Source: Dryomyza anilis (taxonomy: Eukaryota > Arthropoda > Insecta > Diptera > Dryomyzidae). From it: 64,000 nt of DNA. Under the pieces are notes generated by a model. It did not search any database, was not told the origin of the DNA, and saw only the letters and a program-made list of their open reading frames with translations. The stretch is from the NCBI GenBank assembly GCA_951804985.1, contig OX638130.1:114527593-114591592 (forward strand). Direction: 5' to 3'. A program made the translations under genes and the position numbers. Positions 12,215-26,200 of this stretch are shown here, in pieces. Every line of letters starts with the position of its first letter. The first letter of the stretch is position 1.

Positions 12215-13681
12215 ATAGAATATAGTACGGCAAAACTATAACAATAACCCTATCACAGTCATTACTGACCATGGAATTAAATTATATTCAAGTAGAGCAC
12301 ATAAAATACGATGCAGAAAATGCAAATGTTGTTTAATTAGTGCATTTACAAGGCGATTTGTATTATATTTGCATTTTAATATATAGAACAACACAAAAAA
12401 AAAGTTGTAGTAAATACAGTGCAACAGAAATAAGAAACTCTTTTTTATATTATTTTAGCAGGTGGAAGAAACATGTGATAGCACATAGTATTTCGTATAG
12501 CCCTCCTGTCATAAAACTAGTTCAATTAATGATAAACTTACGCCAGCCAAATCCATAAATCGCCACAATTACACGCTACAACTGCTCAGCACAGATAACA
12601 CCATCAAAATCACATAATAAAAGAAAAATTAACTTTACGCCTGCTTATCTGCTTAAGTTTTACGAGCAAAATCATTGCTTGCTTAAATCGTATTTTTACG
12701 AAATGTTGTAAAAAAGCACACAGCTTTAGTTGACGGACTGCCAGATAGACGGAGGATAATTAAGCACGAAATGTCGGTCATTGTTGGTGGCGTCAGTGTC
12801 GTCATCATCATCACCACCGCCACCATCATCATTTCGAGACTATAGTATATATGCTCAGGTTTTTTTCTAACTATACAACAATCACATTTCACTGTAAGTT
12901 TAGAATGCAATTTAATTTCACTGCATTTACGACTGTCATTAAAATAGATCACAACACGGCGAAATTCTACAAAATTGCATGTCGTTTATTTTGTCGTAAT
13001 TTTGTGTTGGCACCACCAACTGGAGGAGGCGCAAAACTACATGAAAATCGCGATTATCTAGTTTAAACTTAAACATAGCTGGTGACTGGCTTAATCACAT
13101 TGCATTACTTGGCATATTTTTAAAATATTCTTATTTTTTCAATTCAATTGTAGCAGTTGAATTGCAATGCAAGAATCAGACGACAGCATGACATCATTTT
13201 CAAGTTCTCCACCAGAGTACGATATAAAATCAGCATTACAATTTTATACAATGTTTACGGTTGTTCTTTGTATTTGTTTTACCATCGAAGTATTCCCGAC
13301 TTAAGCCGCCACTCATCCTGGGTATATTTTTAAATCCGACATTATTTATACTGCTGTCATGTTGATAATTATGAATTGCAGATGTTGTCGCCAGCTTGAC
13401 TGCTGCCTTGCACTCAGCGAAAGTATTTCTGTAATCTTTGAAATCGAGTATTTCTTACAAAGACGAATGTTTATAATGGAGCACTTGATTAAGATCATTA
13501 AGATATAACAGTTGAATAAAAAAGAACAAGGCAACGACCTCTAAAAAAAAAACAATAAATTATAATAAAAATATTTTTATTTGCACACAGCAACAAAATT
13601 ATTGAGACAACCAACTCAATGCCCTCTAAATTCGGTAGGGTTAAATAATACCATGGTTTGAGTTTAATCCAAGAATAGATT

Positions 13682-14401
13682 AAACCAGTTGGGAAGGTTA
13701 GATCACATGGGAAATTTTAAAGTAGGTGTAATTATGATAATTAGGATTATCAAAATTATAGTCGGTCTAAGCCGACTATAAATACCCTACACATATGTCT
13801 GGTTACCATTCAAAGTGATATATAGGTCACCAGGGTATACGAATCCTGAAAATAACTACAAACATTTAATCGCTGAAGAATTTTCATTCATTTGATACCC
13901 AATTTACAAATATGTAGGTGTACCGAATTTCTATTTTTTTTTTTTTGTGAACCACAAGTCTTTTCGCCGGAAAACATTATTATCATGTATTTGAGCATGA
14001 TATCAATATATATTTGACCAAAAAAGTTTACGTAAGCACGTATACATAAAAATTGATCTTTATATGTAAATTTTATATGAGGTATTTGAACATAAGTGGT
14101 CGGATCATAGGTCACAATGGACCGATCTCGCACATACAGCGTAGGTATATTAGTAATCTAAGTTATAAGTTTCATTTATCTAGCTCTTCAATTTTAAAAG
14201 TAGTAGGGATTTCAACAGACAGACAGACGGACAGACAGACAGACGGACAGACAGACGGACAGACGGACATCGCTAGATCGACTCAGGAGGTCATGCTGAT
14301 CAAGAATATATATACTTTTCCATACCGGAGATGCTTCCTTCTGGGTGTTACAAACGGCGTACCAAACTGAATATACCCTTTCACTCTTAGTGTAGGGTAT
14401 A
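13682..14401 (+). mobile_element. Mini-me-type element, copy 2
   Basis: It is the same as copy 1 with a shorter (CAGA/CGGA)n tract (about 14215-14270) and two small insertions. One is TTGATACCCAATTTACAAAT and the other a T run near 13930-13945. Two near-identical copies 3 kb apart suggest recent activity or local duplication. Confidence 0.8.
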
Positions 14402-14557
14402 AAAATATATATATATTTTATCTTTGTCGTTTATTTTTGATTTACTTATATATGATTCGAAATTTAAAATCACATCGTTTTCAACGGGTTTTGAAACGAA
14501 TTTGAATCAGGTATCAATACATGATCTTGGGGATTTTTCAACATGACGTACGATGCC

Positions 14558-14870
14558 TGATATTAAAAATGCGTATGATTGGTCTATTGTGAACTCTGAT
14601 CCGACCACTTATGTCCATATACCTCTTATAACACATCTACCGATGAGTTTTATATTATGTCTGTCAAATTGAACTCTTGTTGTACAAAACCTTTGAATAA
14701 ATGGTGGATAAAACAAAATATATTGACGCGAACTGACTTATGATCTTCTAAAAATATGGATTTCATACATATGGATACTAAAATGAAAGGTTTTTTTTAG
14801 CGATTATATAATTGCTGCAATTTTTTAGGATTTGTAAACCCTTACGTCTTAGACCGACTATAACTTTAAT
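14558..14870 (-). mobile_element. Degraded mini-me-type relative, minus orientation
   Basis: On the minus strand it shows ACATAAGTGGTCGGATCAGA and ATAGTCGGTCTAAGACGTAA. These correspond to the body and hairpin of the two intact copies, with many differences. It lacks the microsatellite and core. Confidence 0.55.
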
Positions 14871-15954
14871 AATTCTTTAATCTACGTCATTTTTTTACAA
14901 TTTCTTAATGGTTTGTTTTTGTGTTTCTCAGTTACTCTGAGTGTAACAGTGCACAAAGCTTGCATCCAGCAAAGCATTAATGTGTTCGCTGAGCTACAGC
15001 GATTGTGTGAATGCTATAAATTCCAATTGTTGGCAAGAAATCTCGGTTATTATACTGCGTGTTGTAATTTGAAACTTATAAACGATGCAAGTTTTATAAC
15101 TCTTTAGGGTTTTTTGATACTTATACATTCACCGCTCTACTGGAAGAGCATTTGTTATAGTATTGAATGGCGACAAAATGTCTGTGATAGATATTTGAAT
15201 TTAAAATAACTTTGGTTATTTAATAAGCATTTTTTTTCCTATTTTATAATGTACATTATAACATTATTAGAAATATAAATTAAAGAATACACGGTTCTAT
15301 TGAAAAAAAAAACACATAACATAAAAATCCTCTTTTGGCATGTGATTTTTTCTATAACCCATATGTTAGTCCGCGCAACTACACATCGGTTGGCATAACC
15401 ACATGATTGTATTTTGTTCTGCAACTATTCTGGTCCTATCAAGCATTACGACAACTGAGTTCGTTGTTGTATCAACAAAAAAAAAATTACAAAAACTAAC
15501 CTCATGTCTATCGTTTGCCAGAATCTTGCTATGATCTATACAGATTGTAAAGAAATAAAATAATAAATGTATCATCATTTCATAATGTTTTTATTTTTTA
15601 CTGAACAGGAATTAGTAGATATACTTATTGAAATTGTGTGCGTGACATAATAACGCATTTATAATAAATATAGAAAACTTTACATGAATAAGTTTTATAT
15701 ATAAAAAAAACTTTATCAAATTAAAATTTTAATTGGAGGTTGCCACTACCTCATGCTACCTACTTGGACATGATACCTTGGAGGTTGCTACAACCGAAAT
15801 AAGAGATTGTTGCGAATACTTTATCAGTTGTTACCACAGTTTTCTTGTGGCAAATAACAAATTTTGAATATATATCTTTTTTGTATTCAATACTTTTATA
15901 CAATAACAAAAAACAACAATTATGGTAATTTTTAATTTAATACTCCGATTAGTA

Positions 15955-16160
15955 CTAATAATATTAATAGTTTGGCGCTACAGTCCTCTATAAAACTTCG
16001 GCCATTTGAGCTGTGCGTAATATATTTGTACTAAAATTGGTGGGACCTACATTTTATTGCCGAATACGAAAGGCGGGTGTGAGCTTTTCATAGGCAATGT
16101 TTTATTCTCTTAGATTTGCCATTTACTGCCGAGAGGTAGCGTCGCATAGAAACATGCTAC
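15955..16160 (-). mobile_element. tRNA-derived SINE, head missing
   Basis: The body is shared with the other copies (GGTGGGACCTACATTTTATT, GCGGGTGTGAGCTTTTCATA, TTTGCCATTTACTGCCGAGA) and the tail is ATAATATTAAT. The tRNA-like head is absent, so it is a 5'-truncated copy on the minus strand. Confidence 0.85.
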
Positions 16161-16169
16161 CGACGCTAC

Positions 16170-18950
16170 ACAGAAAAATATAATCGACGTAAATATAGCA
16201 ACAGATATTAATTGAATGTCATTAATCAGTCCAGCAATGAAATTCAGTAATTCAGTGAACACATTTGCTATTAGTAGTTACTAAAAAAAATGCGGTTGGT
16301 GTATGTGCTATGGGTTGGTGTATATGTATATACACAGCATACACAACCAACCGAAATCACAAACTAACAATTTTAAAGACATTACAGTTTTATAGATTCT
16401 TCACAGTTTTAAAGCAACTACATATTATTTTACATTCGTTTGATGGACGCGTCCTTGCCTATTCAGTTCGTTGGGTCGTTTTTCGACACATTGTGCGAAT
16501 GACTTTAACATTGATATTTTCCCTCTTATTTATGTTTAATTTCCTTTCACTATATATAGCTCTATTTGTTACGTGTGGACGTGGTTCCAACTTCGAACAA
16601 CAAAGTGAGTAAGTAAAATAATAAAAATTAAAAAATACGTATATATAATAAATAGAATATACCTAATTTAAAAAATATATATATAAAATAAAAAAATTAA
16701 AATTTTACATTTCACACCAATGTAAGCGAATACACACACAAAATTAATCGAATATACACACCACAGCTGTTGCCAGCAAATGCGATTGCTAATATGAAGG
16801 ATGTGTACGCTAATGCAGTTAATAATTTAGTCGGCGCAGTTTAATTTTTGATGAACATTTTTGGTTAAATTTACGATTTTTTTTCTGTATACAATACTCC
16901 GATTAGTGGTGTCGTAAAAAAAGTGTCGAGATCAAGAGATCTTCTTACACATCGGAGGGTTAAATTCCATTTGGAACAAAAACTGTTTAATGCCAGCTAT
17001 CAATTACCAAGACGTAATAAATATGATTTTTGATTTACTATTGGATAATTTTTTATTTGTTCAAAATTTTTCAAAGCTTCTATTAATTAGAAAATTTTCC
17101 GACTGTAAACGGTAGCCATTCTAAAACTTGTCCGCTAGAAGTCACGCCACATTTCTGCGCGGTTCCTTCTTTGTACAACATCTAAGTAATAACAGCACGC
17201 ACAACGAGTTTTCCGGCTCACGCTTCCTTAATCAATAGCATAAAAATAGAATTTCTGGTTTGGAGTTTTCACTATCGAGTAGTGGAAAATTTTCTTAGTG
17301 AATTTGTTTAACATTTTCTCAGCATAATAAACAAAAGATGTTGAGTGAGGACTTCTTTTTATATTTTTTTGCTTTCACAAATTTAATATTTTGTTAAATT
17401 TCTATACAGTACGAATTGAACTTTGGAATAGAAATAATTTCAACATTTTTAAAAGAAACTTTTCAACAGTTTTTTGAAAATGATTCTTGGGCTTTTTAAA
17501 TATTTTGTACAATAATACAGATGGATTGAGCAAAGGTTTTTCAGAAGACTATTTTTATTTTGTTTTTTTTTTTTTGATATTATTTTTTTATAAATTTCTA
17601 TAAACTGAAAGTACAGAAGAAATTAAACAAAATTTCATCAACCACATTTTAAATATTTTTGGAAAAGTTTGAACATTTTTCATTAGACGAGAAAAACTTT
17701 TTTTTTTTGTTCACAAATTTTAATCCGAAAAATCCCATTGCTAAGGTAAAACTTTTTGAATAGACAAATTTCAACATTTCCTAAACATTTTAAAATTTCT
17801 TTTAATCGCATGTAAATATTTGTCAATACTTAGCACTCAATCATTTATCCATTCAATTGTCATTTAATGTGCAAGTGTCTTCAAGGTAATACCCAGAAAT
17901 CGGCTTAAAACCCCAAGTTAAATACTTAAGACCCCTCTAACTGTTTGTGCGCCACAATTATCTACTACTTCTTCTCCATTGCAACTAACATGACTGAAAG
18001 TCTATAGAAAAGTCTACAGTCCACATGCCACCTATCTACTGTAGTTGGTGGCTTCCGTGAGTGAAGTAGGTAGGTTCCATCCATGGCAATACAAATTAAC
18101 ATATTTAACAAGCATGTGACAGTGACCTCATTTTATTCACAAGACAACAGAGTGTCTTGTTGATTGACTAACAGACTGACTGACGAATAGACTTGCTTTG
18201 CTGTTTGCTGTTAAAGTTCATGTTGTCCAACTTCTGTTCTTTGACAGTTTTTCCTTGTTGCCTTCCTTGGGTTTCCGTCAGTCTGTCAGTCAGGCAACAC
18301 ATAACGTATTTTGAAAGATTTTTCATGTCTCACACATGATGCCTGTTTTATGTTTGACTTTATATATTTTTTATTTCTTAGAACTTGCTTATTTTGTCGC
18401 GTGCTGTTTTATTGGGTTGTTGTTTTTTTTATATTTACTTTTTTATTATTTTTCTATTTTTTTTTTAAATAGCTGCTTGTCAACGTCATTCATGCGAATC
18501 ACACCTTTAAGACACCTTTTTTTTCACTCACACCTCATCACCTAACTAAACGTTGAACTGCCTGCTGCTCCACATTTTCGGCTATTTATGAAGCCACTTG
18601 TATTGTCCGCATATTTGACATTAATAGGCCACCAAATGCTAGCTCGAAAGAAGAGCGGCTGGCTTGGTTTTATGAGACCATTTTTTGTTTATGCGACAAA
18701 ATACGGCGTTATTAATGATGATTAGGCTTTATTGTAATATAAAAATGGTATGGTTGAATGGATCTGCTAAATAATCGAATTTATTACTTTGCACCGTAGC
18801 ATTTACATTGTTGTGGCTCATAAATATAACAAATAGCTATTGTTATATTTACAAATATATTGTTATTTATACAAAAACATTTTTATGCTTAAGGTATTGT
18901 ATGATAAATCGAGAGTTAAACTCTCGAGCTACAATGTAGAAAATAGTATT
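16170..18950. other. Non-coding stretch
   Basis: No supported gene. 16885-16965 has a weak tRNA-like look (GATTAGTGGT and GGGTTAAATTCC about 60 bp apart) but no cloverleaf. 17900-18330 is more balanced in composition and has GACTGACTGAC runs, as often seen in fly introns. Confidence 0.35.
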
Positions 18951-19380
18951 GCAGAAATTTCGAATAGTAAAATTTTCACAAATATTTAATTTTTCACAAA
19001 AATTTAGTTTTTCACGTTAAAAAAAATAAATGTTCACAAAAAAAAAAACAGTTTTTCACTAAAAATTCAATTTTTCACAAAAAATTAAATTTTTGACAAA
19101 AAAATAATTTTTTCACAAAAAATTTAAATTTTCACTGAAAAATTCAAATTTTCAATAAATATTTAATTTTTCACTGAAAAATTTATTTTTCACAATAAAT
19201 TCAATTTGTCACTAAAAATTCAATTTTTCACTAAAAATTCAATTTTTCACTAAAAATTCAATTTTTCACTAAAAATTAAATTTTTCACTAAAAAAATTCA
19301 ATTTTTGACTAAAAATTTAATTTTTCACTCAAAATTCAAATTATCACTAAAAATTTAATTTTTCACTAAAAGTTCAAATA
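18950..19380 (-). repeat. Inverted block of the 19-bp satellite
   Basis: Degenerate units of TTCACTAAAAATTCAATTT, the complement of the main array monomer, run for about 430 bp. The four nearly identical units at 19208-19285 are the most regular part. Confidence 0.85.
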
Positions 19381-20308
19381 GTGGCAGAAAATAGAATTTT
19401 GTTTTTAAAAACAATGGAATTTCGTATTGTGTATTTTTAGTAGTACGCGATCTCATGAACTTTGTTGCACGGTTGCACTAAATGTTGCAATGTATTTCTG
19501 TTGTTTTTTTTTTGTTGCCTCGAATGACTCAAAGAAACCATAAACAAACGCCCGCATTGGGGTTTCCATCCGTTGTGTTGCCACATTTTTTTTTTAATTC
19601 AATTGCGAATTTTCACGTTTAACAATGCAAACGTGCTGAGCCTTCAAAGTACCAGGCCAGCCAGTCAACAACTTTTTATGTTGTTTGTCTGACCAACATT
19701 GTTTCAAATGCGAACACTTGAGCAAATCTTTAAAAGCATACAATAGAGCCAGACGGACGGACGGACAGACAGATAGATAAACGAACAAATGGATAGATAT
19801 AGAGTTGTGTCTAGAGAAAAAAAAGCCAGTTTAATAGACAATAATGCCGGCCAAGACAATTTGCTGCCAAAGGCGTCGTGCAAAGCGTACTTAAAACGTT
19901 ACTTTTTTGTTTGTTTTGAATGCAACTCTGCAGCCATTACCATCATCAACATCATCATCACCATTATTATTACTATTGCCAACAACATCAATGAATGCGG
20001 TACATGTAGTATTTAGACGTATTATCCATTAGCATGCAGAGCACCGTGGTGACTCATGTTGCGTAATACCAAACCAAGGACAGTGAGTGACTGACTCGCT
20101 TAACACAATTGGCCCAAATGTTTAATATGTTAAACGTAACACTTTACTTATTTTTATTTTTTTGCAATATTTTTTTTGTATAAAAAATATTGAAAATTAC
20201 ATTTTTATGCATTTGGTTAATTTCACTTTTTGATTTTAAATTTCTAAAAATTTTCAGTAATTATTCTAAAAATCAGTTTTTTAGTTATAAATATATTATT
20301 CCTCGAGA

Positions 20309-20860
20309 CATTTCACTTTTTTTTGGTGATTTTTAGTGTGGTGAGTTTTAATGAGATGAGTTTTAGTGGGGTGAGTTTTAGTGTGGTGACTTTTGGATTG
20401 GTGAGTTAAATTTTGGTGTGTTCCGGTGTAGTGAGTTTAATAATAAAATAAATGCATAATTTTCAAATAAAATTACGTTTCACTTTTTTTGGTGAATTTT
20501 AGTGTGGTGAGTTTTAATGAGATGAGTTTTAGTGTGGTGAGTTTTAATGTGGTGAGTTTTAATGTGGTGAGATTTAGTGTGGTGAGTTTCGGTGTGGTGA
20601 GTTTCGGTGTGGTGAGTTTCAGTGTGGTGAGTTTCAGTGTGGTGAGTTTCGGTGTGGTGAGTTTTAGTGTGGTGAATTTGAGGGTGTGGTGATTGTTAGT
20701 GTGGAGTTTTAGTGTAGTGAGTTTATTGTGCTGAGTTTTGATGTGGTGAGTTTAAAGTGATGAGTTTCAGTGTGGTAAGCTTTGGATTGGTGAGTTCAAT
20801 TGTGGTGTGTTCCGGTGTAGTAAGTTAAATAATAGATAATGCACAATTTTCAAATAAAAA
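20309..20860 (+). repeat. 15-bp GTGTGGTGAGTTTYG array in a duplicated block
   Basis: The units are GTGTGGTGAGTTTTA or GTGTGGTGAGTTTCG. Two blocks (20309-about 20475 and 20476-20860) begin with the same TTTCACTTTTTTTGGTGA. They end with the same GTGTTCCGGTGTAGT and ATTTTCAAATAAAA sequence. The second block has many more 15-bp units, giving a 67-codon frame of VVSFS repeats that is not a real protein. Confidence 0.9.
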
Positions 20861-21584
20861 ATATCTTCAATTTAAATAATAAATTGCCGCATATTTTTTA
20901 CTTTACGCTTATCTCAACATAAAATGCATAACTCCTTAATTGAAGCCAACTGGAAGTTTTAAGTGCATTTAGAAAATAATATATGGCAACAAAAATACTT
21001 CGTCCGACACATGGTTCAATGCATTTTTAATTATCAAGTCGATGTAAACCAGATTTTTGAAATTTATGTCGAAAGAGCCAGCCGAGTCGACTCATTAAAG
21101 AAAATGCATTATAATTGTTTTTTTTTTTACATTTTGTTTTTGTTTGTTTAGCTCGTAAAACTTGAGCTCATAAAATACGCATGAAAATAAATTTCTTCGT
21201 ATTTTTCCAAACAATTTGAACTCATAAAGCAAAACATAGCATAGCGCAAAGGTCATTGTTTAAGTGGTTAATAATGTGTAATGTTTCAAGTACAAAGAAT
21301 TGCATTTATTACAAAAAGGAAGAAGGAGGAGAAGAACACGAAGTAGCTGACAAAGAAGAAGAAAATGGGGAAGAGAATGAACTCATGCAATATATGGCTT
21401 CCATTGTTTCAGCCTCGACGACGATCATAATAATGACTTCTAACTATTTCTTCTTTTTCTTCACATGCAAATCAAGACATATCACATATCAAAACTAATC
21501 AAGCGCTACCGGAACCTTTAATAGGGTTGCCATATTATAGAAAAGAGACTTTGCATGGTGAAACAGCTCTGAAGAACCTAGGTC

Positions 21585-21795
21585 GAGCCACTTATACTAT
21601 CAGACCTAGCATGTACTCAAATGTTGGGCCCTACAGTCTAAAGACGAATCCGAATGACGTGGTGAGAAAAAATATTTTACTAACAAGGGTTTGCCATTGT
21701 CTGCTGTGAGATATTTTTGATGTTAAAGTTGCGGGGCTTAGAACCAGCAACCTTTCGGTTCGTAATTCAACGCACTAACCACTGACCTTCGAATG
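21585..21795 (-). mobile_element. Old, diverged SINE relative
   Basis: The minus-strand tRNA-like head (GTTAGTGCGTTGAATTACGA, AAGGTTGCTGGTTCTAAGCC) and body fragments (GGGCCCTACAGTCTA, GAATCCGAATGACG, GGTTTGCCATT) follow the order of the SINE at 59594, with many differences and a deletion. It is probably an older subfamily. Confidence 0.65.
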
Positions 21796-21839
21796 CTAAC
21801 ATCGGCCTCTGTAGTAAACAATCTATGTACTTGTAGAAG

Positions 21840-22275
21840 AAAAAGCAGGGCATATACAGATAAAAGCAGTACTTATTGTAATAGTTTTTGGTAGATTTTG
21901 TATGACATATTTTAAAAATACATTAAAAAAAACTACTATTGATAGTTTGGGCGTCTCTAATAAGAAAATTATGATTGATACATGCAAAATCAGGATATTT
22001 GTGACAAAATCAGTACATGTAGTGTTAATTCAGGACATCTTTTGTACTATTTTTATATTTTTAATTCATTAAAAACGTCGTATTGATAAATAGGATACGG
22101 TAATGACTTGCACAAGCAAAATCAGGACATTTACTGATCAAAAAGGAACATCTAATGAATGATTCGGAGCATATACTGACAAAAAAAGGACATATTCTGA
22201 AAAAAGCTGGAATTGTACTGACAAAAGAAGTACCGATTAAAGCATGACATGTACTGACAAAAGCAGGACATGAAC
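21840..22275 (+). repeat. Degenerate repeat of ACTGACAAAAGCAGGACAT
   Basis: Variants of CAGGACATNTACTGACAAAA recur about a dozen times at irregular spacing. It follows directly after the old SINE relative. It looks like a decayed tandem array. Confidence 0.6.
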
Positions 22276-23299
22276 TTATTAAACAAAAACTAAAATCCAA
22301 ACAAATCAGTTCTTAAATGTGCTAACTAAATCAACAAATATTAATGGAAAAATTTAAATTATGGCAACCCTAAATCCACCCACCACACTCTTCAGAATAT
22401 GACTTGAGACACAAAACACCGACCGAAGAAATAGTGTCACTCACTCAATTTGTTGCGCGCATTTGATTACTTTCCATAACTACAATAAATACAAAAAAAA
22501 AGGTTAAATATCTTTATATTAGATTCTTTACATTAAAATACATAGTGCTTACTATAGCTAGATAGATACACGATATAACTGTCTGTATGTTTAGATACTA
22601 TAGCTACTAGTTTGGTCTACGAAGTGATGTCATTCAAATGTCGACGCGTTTTGTTAATTCTGAGACTGTTTTTGCTGTTGTTTTTTTTTTTTGACAAGTG
22701 TTTCGCTGTATGGTTCAAGAAATATGAGACGCGAGAAGTGATTAAAATTACTTAATGGTATCGTATACTATGTATATTTCTGATGACTGCCAGCCACAGT
22801 GTATCAAAGAATTTATAGAAGCATTTGACATTTTATGGTGATATTTTATTAGAAATTATGGGCAACACATTTGAGCACAACAAAGTGCTTTGAGTAACAT
22901 ACTAAATACTGCTCGATCGGGGGGTACTGGGGGTATAGAAAACTTTGGATAGTGCTATAATGATTAATGGGGTCGTCTTGACCTGCTCTAGCTTTAGACA
23001 TTAAAATGTAAATGTTAATGTTTATAAAAAAAAAACTATATTAAATTCAAATAACAAAATTTTAGCTGTTATGAGATAATTGTAGATTTAGATTATGTTA
23101 AATTATATGTTTTTAAATAAAATTTAACTTTGTTAATTGTTTATGAATACTTGAACCTTAATAGGTTTTAAAAGTGATTGGTAATAATTATGTTCAAAAC
23201 TATTAAATTTATCAAAATTAAAATATGGAGTTATTGGAGTTTTTTAGATTATTTATGTTTAAATTTTAAAAAATTTAATGTTTAATTTGAAATCTAAGT

Positions 23300-26200
23300 G
23301 AATACATAGTGAAAAATTGAATTTTTAGGTAGAAATGAATTTTTTTGTGAAAAATTCAATTTTTGACTAAAAAATTAAATTTTTATTGAAAATTTTAATT
23401 TTTAGTGAATAATTAAATTTTTAGTGAACAATTTAATTTTTAGTGATAAATTGAATTTTTAGTGAAAATTGATTTTTAGTGAAAATTGAATTATTAGTGA
23501 AAATGGAATTATTAGTGAACAAATTTAATTGTTATTGAAAATTTGATTTTTTAGTGAAAAATTGAATTTTACGTGTAAAATTTAATTTTTAGTGAATAAT
23601 TGAAATTTTAGTGAAAAATTGAATTTATAGTGAAAAATTGAATTTTTGGTGAAAAATTGAATTTTTAGTGAAAAATTGAATCTTTAGTGAAAAATTGAAT
23701 CTTTAGTGAAAAATTGAATTTTTAGTGAAAAATTGAATTTTTAGTGAAAAATTGAATTTTTAGTGAAAAATTGAATTTTTAGTGAAAAATTGAATTTTTA
23801 GTGAAAATTTGAATTTTTAGTGAAAAATTGAATTTTTAGTGAAAAATTGAATTTTTGGTGAAAAATTGAATTTTTGGTGAAAATTTGAATTTTTGGTGAA
23901 AATTTGAATTTTTAGTGAAAAAATTTAATTTTTAGTGAAAAAATTTAATTTTTAGTGAAAAATTGAAATTTTAGTGAAAAATTGAATTTTGGTGAAAAAT
24001 TGAATTTTTAGTGAAAATTTGAATTTTTAGTGAAAAATTGAATTTTTAGTGAAAAATTGAATTTTTGGTGAAAAATTGAATTTTTGGTGAAAAATTGAAT
24101 TTTTGGTGAAAAATTGAATTTTTGGTGAAAAATTGAATTTTTAGTGAAAAATTGAATTTTTAGTGAAAAATTGAATTTCAGTGAAAAATTGAACTTTTAG
24201 TGAAAAATTGAATTTTCAGTGAAAAATTGAATTTTTAGTGAAAAATTGAATTTTTAGTGAAAAATTGAATTTTTGGTGAAAAATTGAATTTTTGGTGAAA
24301 AATTGAATTTTTAGTGAAAAATTGAATTTTTAGTGAAAAATTGAATCTATAGTGAAAAATTGAATTTTTAGTGAAAAATTGAATTTTTAGTGAAAAATTG
24401 AATTTTTAGTGAAAAATTGAATTTTTAGTGAAAAATTGAATTTTTAGTGAAAAATTGAATTTTTAGTGAAAAATTGAATTTTTAGTGAAAATTTGAATTT
24501 TTAGTGAAAAATTGAATTTTTAGTGAAAAATTGAATTTTTGGTGAAAAATTGAATTTTTGGTGAAAATTTGAATTTTTGGTGAAAATTTGAATTTTTAGT
24601 GAATTAATTTAATTTTTAGTGAAAAAATTTAATTTTTAGTGAAAAATTGAAATTTTAGTGAAAAATTGAATTTTGGTGAAAAATTGAATTTTTAGTGAAA
24701 ATTTGAATTTTTAGTGAAAAATTGAACTTTTAGTGAAAAATTGAATTTTCAGTGAAAAATTGAATTTTTAGTAAAAAATTGAATTTTTGGTGAAAAATTG
24801 AATTTTTGGTGAAAATTTGAATTTTTGGTGAAAATTTGAATTTTTAGTGAAAAAATTTAATTTTTAGTGAAAAAATTTAATTTTTAGTGAAAAAATTTAA
24901 TTTTTAGTGAAAAAATTTAATTTTTAGTGAAAATTTGAATTTTTAGTGAAAAATTGATTTTTTTAGTGAAAATTTGAATTTTTAGTGAAAAATTGAATTT
25001 CAGTGAAAAATTGAACTTTTAGTGAAAAATTGAATTTTCAGTGAAAAATTGAATTTTTAGTAAAAAAAATTAAATTTTTAGTGAAAAATTGAATTTTTGG
25101 TGAAAAATTGAATTTTTGGTGAAAATTTGAATTTTTAGTGAAAATTTGAATTTTTAGTGAAAATTTGAATTTTTAGTGAAAAATTGAATTTTTATTGAAA
25201 ATTTGAATTTTTAGTGAAAATTTGAATTTTTAGTGAAAATTTGAATTTTTAGTGAAAAATTGAATTTTTATTGAAAATTTGAATTTTTAGTGAAAATTTG
25301 AATTTTTAGTGAAAATTTGAATTTTTAGTGAAAATTTGAATTTTTAGTGAAAATTTGAATTTTTAGTGAAAAATTGAATATTTAGTGAAAAATTGAATAT
25401 TTAGTGAAAAATTGAATTTGTAGTAAAAAATTGAAGTTTTAGTCAAAAATTGAATTTTTATTGAAAATTTGAATTTTTAGTGAAAATTTGAATTTTTAGT
25501 GAAAATTTGAATTTTTAGTGAAAAATTGAATTTTTATTGAAAATTTGAATTTTTAGTGAAAATTTGAATTTTTAGTGAAAATTTGAATTTTTAGTGAAAA
25601 ATTGAATTTTTATTGAAAATTTGAATTTTTAGTGAAAATTTGAATTTTTAGTGAAAAATTGAATTTTTATTGAAAATTTGAATTTTTAGTGAAAATTTGA
25701 ATTTTTAGTGAAAAATTGAATTTTTGGTGAAAAATTGAATTTTTGGTGAAAATTTGAATTTTTAGTGAAAATTTGAATTTTTAGTGAAAATTTGAATTTT
25801 TAGTGAAAAATTGAATTTTTATTGAAAATTTGAATTTTTAGTGAAAATTTGAATTTTTAGTGAAAATTTGAATTTTTAGTGAAAAATTGAATTTTTATTG
25901 AAAATTTGAATTTTTAGTGAAAATTTGAATTTTTAGTGAAAAATAGAATTTTTATTGAAAATTTGAATTTTTAGTGAAAATTTGAATTTTTAGTGAAAAT
26001 TTGAATTTTTAGTGAAAAATTGAATTTTTATTGAAAAATTGAATTTTTAGTGAAAAATAAAAGTTTTAGTGAAAAATTGAATTTTGAGTGAAAAATTGAA
26101 TTTTTAGTGAAAAATAAAAGTTTTAGTGAAAAATTGAATTTGTAGTGAAAAATTGAATTTTGAGTGAAAAATTGAATTTTTAGTGAAAAATTGAAGTTTT

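Noticed and set aside
16885..16965. Possible tRNA-like or second SINE head
   Set aside because: GATTAGTGGT and GGGTTAAATTCC only loosely resemble A and B boxes, no cloverleaf can be drawn and no body is shared with other sequences here.
20489..20692. VVSFS repeat protein
   Set aside because: It is a translation of the 15-bp array, whose unit length is a multiple of three.
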